Made by a program: the position numbers and the translations under genes
Assembly (NCBI RefSeq): GCF_000800255.1
Contig: NZ_CP009747.1
Span: 3,348,001-3,412,000, forward strand
Origin: Pseudomonas parafulva
GTDB taxonomy: Bacteria > Pseudomonadota > Gammaproteobacteria > Pseudomonadales > Pseudomonadaceae
DNA length: 64,000 nt
Direction: 5' to 3'
Notes under the pieces: model-generated
Told to the model about the DNA's origin: nothing
Database searches by the model: none
The model's input: only the letters and a program-made list of their open reading frames with translations
In this document: positions 59,362 to 64,000 of the stretch, piece after piece
Layout: every line of letters starts with the position of its first letter
Numbering within the stretch: position 1 is the first letter of the stretch

Positions 59362-59383
59362 ACGCCGCTCATTCGAGCGGCGT
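59362..59383 (-). terminator. Terminator after obgE
   Basis: ACGCCGCTC and GAGCGGCGT form a perfect 9-bp stem with a 4-base loop. On the minus strand it is followed by TTTTGG, so it acts for the obgE transcript, upstream of proB. Confidence 0.8.
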
Positions 59384-59403
59384 ACCGTGAGAGGGTGTTG
59401 AGG

Positions 59404-59473
59404 CCATCGCGGGACAAGCCCGCTCCCACAAGGATTGCAGCGGACCTGTGGGAGCGGGCTCGTCCCGCGATGG
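59404..59473. repeat. REP pair between obgE and proB
   Basis: Arms of 27 bases (59404-59430; 59447-59473), with CATCGCGGGACAAGCCCGCT and its complement, pair with one mismatch around a 16-base loop. It is a second REP subtype (GGGAGCGGGCT) distinct from those at 45606 and 57556. Confidence 0.87.
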
Positions 59474-59538
59474 GCTCAACGCCCAAGCCTGATCACGGCA
59501 CACTACTCGAAGAGCGGCGTTCAGTGTACTGCAACCGG

Positions 59539-60762
<1,224 letters not shown>

Positions 60763-60905
60763 TCAAAACCGCCTCTCGCCGAACGACGAGTTGAAAACCA
60801 GAAAACCTTGAGGCTCTTGCAAAAATGAGCGCGGCGGCCCCGTACGAACCAGAAACCAACGCCGGCAGCCCAGACAAACAGCTTTGCAAGAGGCTCACCA
60901 CAAAC

Positions 60906-60933
60906 GAAAAAGCCCCGTCGCATGACGGGGCTT
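60906..60933 (-). terminator. Terminator after rpmA
   Basis: AAGCCCCGTC and GACGGGGCTT form a perfect stem with a GCAT loop; on the minus strand it is followed by TTTT. Confidence 0.88.
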
Positions 60934-60950
60934 CTGGAGCGACGTCGCGA

Positions 60951-61208
60951 TCAGGCGGCGACGATGCTCACATAGCGGCGGTTGAACTCGCCTTTCTTCT
61001 CGAACTTGATCACGCCGTCGATCTTGGCGAACAAGGTGTGGTCCTTGCCCATGCCAACGCCGTAGCCAGCGTGGAATTCGGTACCGCGCTGACGGACGAT
61101 GATGTTGCCCGGCTTGATGACCTGGCCGCCATACATCTTCACGCCAAGGCGTTTCGATTCTGAGTCGCGACCGTTACGAGTACTACCACCAGCTTTTTTG
61201 TGTGCCAT
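60951..61208 (-). CDS. rpmA: 50S ribosomal protein L27
   Basis: The 85-residue protein begins [20 protein letters not shown], the invariant L27 start lying near the peptidyl-transferase centre. It follows rplU by 37 bases on the same strand. Confidence 0.98.
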   Translation of the reverse strand: MAHKKAGGSTRNGRDSESKRLGVKMYGGQVIKPGNIIVRQRGTEFHAGYGVGMGKDHTLFAKIDGVIKFEKKGEFNRRYVSIVAA

Positions 61209-61245
61209 GGTTCAATTCTCCAATAAATTCAGGGGATCGTGGCAA

Positions 61246-61560
61246 TTAAGCCTGGATACCGGTGATTTTGATTTCGGTGAACCACTGGCGGTGGCCCATG
61301 CGCTTCATGTGGTGCTTACGACGGCGGAACTTGATGATGCGAACCTTGTCGTGGCGGCCTTGCGAAACGACTTCGGCCACTACTTTAGCGCCAGCAACGA
61401 CTGGAGCACCGATGGTGACGGCGTCACCGTTGGCAACCAGCAGAACGCGATCGAAGGTCACGGATTCGCCAGTGGCGACTTCCAGTTTCTCGATCTTGAG
61501 GAATTCACCTTCAGCGACTTTGTACTGCTTGCCGCCGGTAACGATTACTGCGTAGGACAT
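61246..61560 (-). CDS. rplU: 50S ribosomal protein L21
   Basis: The 104-residue protein starts at ATG 61560 ([20 protein letters not shown]) and has the C-terminal [22 protein letters not shown]-binding motif. The frame is open upstream to 61758, but that part is non-conserved leader. The leader is shared with the divergent ispB promoter region (61561-61804). Confidence 0.97.
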   Translation of the reverse strand: MSYAVIVTGGKQYKVAEGEFLKIEKLEVATGESVTFDRVLLVANGDAVTIGAPVVAGAKVVAEVVSQGRHDKVRIIKFRRRKHHMKRMGHRQWFTEIKITGIQA

Positions 61561-61804
61561 TTTGAATCTCCGATAATCCTGCTCACCCAGCGCTTTATAT
61601 GATGAGTATTGGCTGGCATGGCTGCACGAGGCTGGAACGGCCCGGTGCAATTGCGTAAGGCAGGTGCTGCCCAGGAAGTTAGGGTGCGCGATTGTACGCA
61701 ACCGGTCGAAGCCTTGCAAGTGCCGGCCCTGCGGCGCAGGCGGCGCGCCTTGACACACCGGGACCCGCGACCTAGCATGCCGCGCAACCTCAATGGAGCA
61801 GCCG

Positions 61805-62773
61805 ATGCAACCCCAATCCTTCTACCGCGCGGTGGCTGACGATTTCAGTGCCGTCGACGAGATCATCAAGAAGCAGCTGACCTCGCGCGTGCCGCTGGTA
61901 TCGAAGATCGGCGACTATATCACATCGGCCGGTGGCAAGCGCCTGCGCCCGCTGCTGGTACTGCTGTGCGGCAAGGCCCTGGGCCGCGAAGGCGACGACC
62001 TGCGCCTGCTGGCCGCGACCATCGAGTTCCTGCACACCGCCACGCTGCTGCACGACGACGTGGTGGACATGTCCGGCATGCGCCGCGGCCGCTCCACCGC
62101 CAATGCCCTGTGGGGCAATGCGCCCAGCGTGCTGGTGGGCGACTTCCTCTATTCGCGTTCGTTCGAGATGATGGTCGAACTGGGCTCGATGTCGGTCATG
62201 CAGATCCTCTCCAAGGCCACCCGGGTGATTGCCGAGGGTGAAGTGCTGCAACTGTCGCGGGTACGTGACGCCAGCACCAGTGAAGAGGTGTACATGGACG
62301 TCATCCGCGGCAAGACCGCCATGCTCTTCGAGGCCTCCACCCACAGCGCCGCGGCGCTGGCCGGTGCCAGCGAGCAGCAGCGTGAAGCCCTGCGTACCTT
62401 CGGCGACCACCTGGGCGTGGCCTTCCAACTGGTCGACGACCTGCTCGACTACAAGGGCGACTCCGAGACCCTGGGCAAGAACGTCGGCGACGACCTGGCC
62501 GAAGGCAAGCCCACCTTGCCACTGATCTACACCATGCGCGAAGGCACTGCCGAGCAGGCCGCACTGGTGCGCCAGGCCATCCAGAAAGGCGGCCTGGAAG
62601 ACCTCGAGCAGATCCGCCTGGCCGTCGAAGCCTCCGGCGCGCTGGACTACACCGCGAACCTGGCCCGCGACTACGTCGCCCGCGCCATCGCCTGCCTGGA
62701 AGTGCTGCCGGCGAGCGACTATCGCGATGCGCTGGTGGAGCTCAGCGAGTTTGCGGTCGCGCGTACGCACTGA
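61805..62773 (+). CDS. ispB: Polyprenyl (octaprenyl/nonaprenyl) diphosphate synthase
   Basis: The 322-residue protein begins [18 protein letters not shown] at ATG 61805; the frame extends to 61793, but that ATG is weaker. Asp-rich motifs LLHDDVVD and [12 protein letters not shown] bind the diphosphates of the substrates. It makes the side chain of ubiquinone, which is Q9 in pseudomonads (known of the group, not shown here). Confidence 0.95.
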   Translation: MQPQSFYRAVADDFSAVDEIIKKQLTSRVPLVSKIGDYITSAGGKRLRPLLVLLCGKALGREGDDLRLLAATIEFLHTATLLHDDVVDMSGMRRGRSTANALWGNAPSVLVGDFLYSRSFEMMVELGSMSVMQILSKATRVIAEGEVLQLSRVRDASTSEEVYMDVIRGKTAMLFEASTHSAAALAGASEQQREALRTFGDHLGVAFQLVDDLLDYKGDSETLGKNVGDDLAEGKPTLPLIYTMREGTAEQAALVRQAIQKGGLEDLEQIRLAVEASGALDYTANLARDYVARAIACLEVLPASDYRDALVELSEFAVARTH

Positions 62774-62794
62774 CCGATAGACCCCATCGTGCTT

Positions 62795-62854
62795 ATCGCG
62801 GGGCAAGCCCGCTCCCAGGATCGTCGTCATCCTGTGAGAGCGCGCCTGCCCCGC
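62795..62854. repeat. Degenerate REP element downstream of ispB
   Basis: ATCGCGGGGCAAGCCCGCTC and a diverged inverted copy (62830-62854) with several mismatches. It resembles the GGGAGCGGGCT subtype seen at 59404. Confidence 0.65.
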
Positions 62855-62942
62855 GCTTGCGTTGGCCCAGAGAAAATACCTCTGCGCGGCAAAACCTTAT
62901 ACAATGTGCGCCTTTGATCCCCCTATCTACCAAGGAACCGAA

Positions 62943-63284
62943 GTGAGCACTTTGCCGCCCTGCCCCGCCTGCAACTCCGAATACACCTACGAGGATGGCA
63001 CCCAGCTGATCTGCCCCGAATGCGCCCACGAATGGTCGGCCAGCGGCGAGGCCGAGGTGGCCAGCGACGACGTGGTGAAGAAGGACTCGGTCGGCAACGT
63101 CCTGCAGGACGGTGACACCGTTACCGTGATCAAGGACCTCAAGGTCAAAGGCTCGTCGCTGGTGGTCAAGGTCGGCACCAAGGTCAAGAACATCCGCCTG
63201 TGCGATGGCGATCACGACATCGACTGCAAGATCGACGGTATCGGCGCCATGAAGCTCAAGTCCGAGTTCGTGCGCAAGGTCTGA
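62943..63284 (+). CDS. yjdM: Zinc-ribbon protein YjdM (PhnA family)
   Basis: GTG 62943 with AAGGA upstream gives 113 residues beginning (M)[17 protein letters not shown]. The zinc ribbon is CPAC ... CPEC, followed by the PhnA core [21 protein letters not shown]. Despite the old name it is not a phosphonate-cleaving enzyme. The function is unknown. Confidence 0.92.
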   Translation: MSTLPPCPACNSEYTYEDGTQLICPECAHEWSASGEAEVASDDVVKKDSVGNVLQDGDTVTVIKDLKVKGSSLVVKVGTKVKNIRLCDGDHDIDCKIDGIGAMKLKSEFVRKV

Positions 63285-63384
63285 CCTGCCGCCGCCGGGC
63301 TGCCCACGGGCGGTCCGGCCGGGTCCTGCAACGGGGTCCGCTGCACCATTTGGCAGAATTCGGCTAATAGACACTTGCTATTCT

Positions 63385-63403
63385 GATAATAAGAATTATT
63401 CTC
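63385..63403. promoter_or_regulatory. Strong Fur box
   Basis: GATAATAAGAATTATTCTC matches the Fur consensus at 15 of 19 positions by my count, 31 bases before the start of the small gene that follows. It predicts iron repression of that gene. Confidence 0.85.
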
Positions 63404-63433
63404 ATTGGAAATCGCTCTCCAAGGAGAATTGCC

Positions 63434-63679
63434 ATGACCTACCTGATCGACGCCTGGCTCGACCGTCCCCATCCCTACCTGCGCATCCTGCACCGCGAGA
63501 CCGGCGAAGTCTGCGCCGTGCTCGAAGAAGAAGCGCTCGACGAACTGCGCGACCAGGGCGACCTGGATCTCACTGGGCTGAATTCGAGTGAACCGGGGGT
63601 GCTGAAAGAGGTGGTGCGCAACCTGTTCCTGTTCTGCTATGCACGGGCGTTGCGCCCTGGCGGAACCGATTGGAATTGA
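63434..63679 (+). CDS. Small iron-regulated protein of unknown function (PA4570-like)
   Basis: The 81-residue acidic soluble protein (MTYLIDAWLDRPHPYLRILH...) has an AAGGAGAAT ribosome binding site. It lies between ispB/yjdM and the FKBP gene, the position of PA4570 in P. aeruginosa, a gene I recall as strongly induced by iron starvation. A strong Fur box sits just upstream. There is no known domain. Confidence 0.8.
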   Translation: MTYLIDAWLDRPHPYLRILHRETGEVCAVLEEEALDELRDQGDLDLTGLNSSEPGVLKEVVRNLFLFCYARALRPGGTDWN

Positions 63680-63760
63680 GTGTGGCAGGGCCGACGACAT
63701 CCCAGGGTGAACCCGAAGCCTGCCGGCACGGGCTTACCCTGGGATGAATACGCCGTGGTC

Positions 63761-64000
63761 TTACAGAACGTCGAGCAGTTCGACGTCGAACACCAGTGTG
63801 CTGTGCGGCGGGATGCTGCCCACGCCTTGGGCGCCATAGGCCAGTTCGCTCGGCACGTACAGGCGCCATTTGCTGCCGGCATTCATCAGTTGCAGCGCCT
63901 CGGTCCAACCGGCGATCACGCCACCGACCGGGAATTCGGCTGGCTGGCCGCGCTCGTAGGAGCTGTCGAACACGGTGCCGTCGATCAAGGTGCCGTGGTA
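63761..64000 (-). CDS. fklB: FKBP-type peptidyl-prolyl cis-trans isomerase, 5' part outside the window
   Basis: The last 79 codons are present. They encode the FKBP core: [54 protein letters not shown] and [14 protein letters not shown]. The N-terminus and any dimerisation domain lie beyond 64000. Confidence 0.92.
   Translation of the reverse strand, partial: YHGTLIDGTVFDSSYERGQPAEFPVGGVIAGWTEALQLMNAGSKWRLYVPSELAYGAQGVGSIPPHSTLVFDVELLDVL

Overview
The window looks like chromosome from a Pseudomonas of the P. putida group. The supporting signs are very high-GC coding sequence, gene neighbourhoods I recognise from Pseudomonas (prmC-prfA-hemA divergent from a TPR lipoprotein gene-lolB-ispE-tRNA-Gln-prs-rplY-pth-ychF; liuR-liuABCD; rimI next to the cryptic psi subunit gene; mksFEB; creA-proB-obgE-rpmA-rplU divergent from ispB), and palindromic GTGGGAGCGG-type intergenic REP elements. 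The assignment is inferred from gene content and was not searched.

Layout. (1) 1-10226: core housekeeping genes for translation termination and ribosome function (prmC, prfA, rplY, pth, ychF), tetrapyrrole synthesis (hemA), outer-membrane lipoprotein insertion (lolB), isoprenoid synthesis (ispE), PRPP synthesis (prs) and a tRNA-Gln. (2) 10227-27313: an accessory locus and the most unusual part of the window. It encodes a periplasmic HlyD-like adaptor, a membrane adaptor with a cytoplasmic GAF-like domain, a fusion of a PqqD-like region with an M50-type zinc metalloprotease and a HlyD adaptor, a GNAT acetyltransferase, a DUF6916-like protein, a phage-tail-collar (MdpB-like) protein, a 3034-residue DUF4347/FG-GAP/cadherin-like/Ig-like giant protein, and a TolC-family lipoprotein. 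It looks like a self-contained export machine with its cargo, but it has no ABC ATPase and the giant protein has no RTX tail. (3) 27326-33583: the leucine/isovalerate degradation regulon liuR-liuABCD with palindromic operators. (4) 33671-39249: a membrane protein gene with an apparent C-terminal homopolymer frameshift, a SUKH protein coupled to a large MscS-family channel, and an Ada/AlkA alkylation repair pair. (5) 39372-48057: iron uptake and signalling (ECF sigma factor, FecR, a lone TonB-C-terminal-like protein, a TonB-dependent siderophore receptor), two MFS transporters and an orphan FecR behind a Fur-like site. (6) 48152-57486: tRNA-Met, a LysE/LysR pair, an unknown exported protein, rimI-holD and the MksFEB condensin. 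(7) 57556-64000: creA, proB, obgE, rpmA, rplU, ispB, yjdM, a small iron-regulated protein behind a strong Fur box, and the 3' part of an FKBP-type isomerase gene.

How the genes work together. The accessory locus is built from translationally coupled pairs (ATGA overlaps). It has a hairpin terminator or attenuator just before the giant gene and a strong terminator after the TolC-like gene. I infer that the three HlyD-type proteins and the TolC-like lipoprotein form an envelope-spanning conduit, that the giant protein is the exported cargo, and that the M50 domain or the caspase-like His/Cys pair of DUF4347 carries out processing. None of this can be proved from sequence alone.
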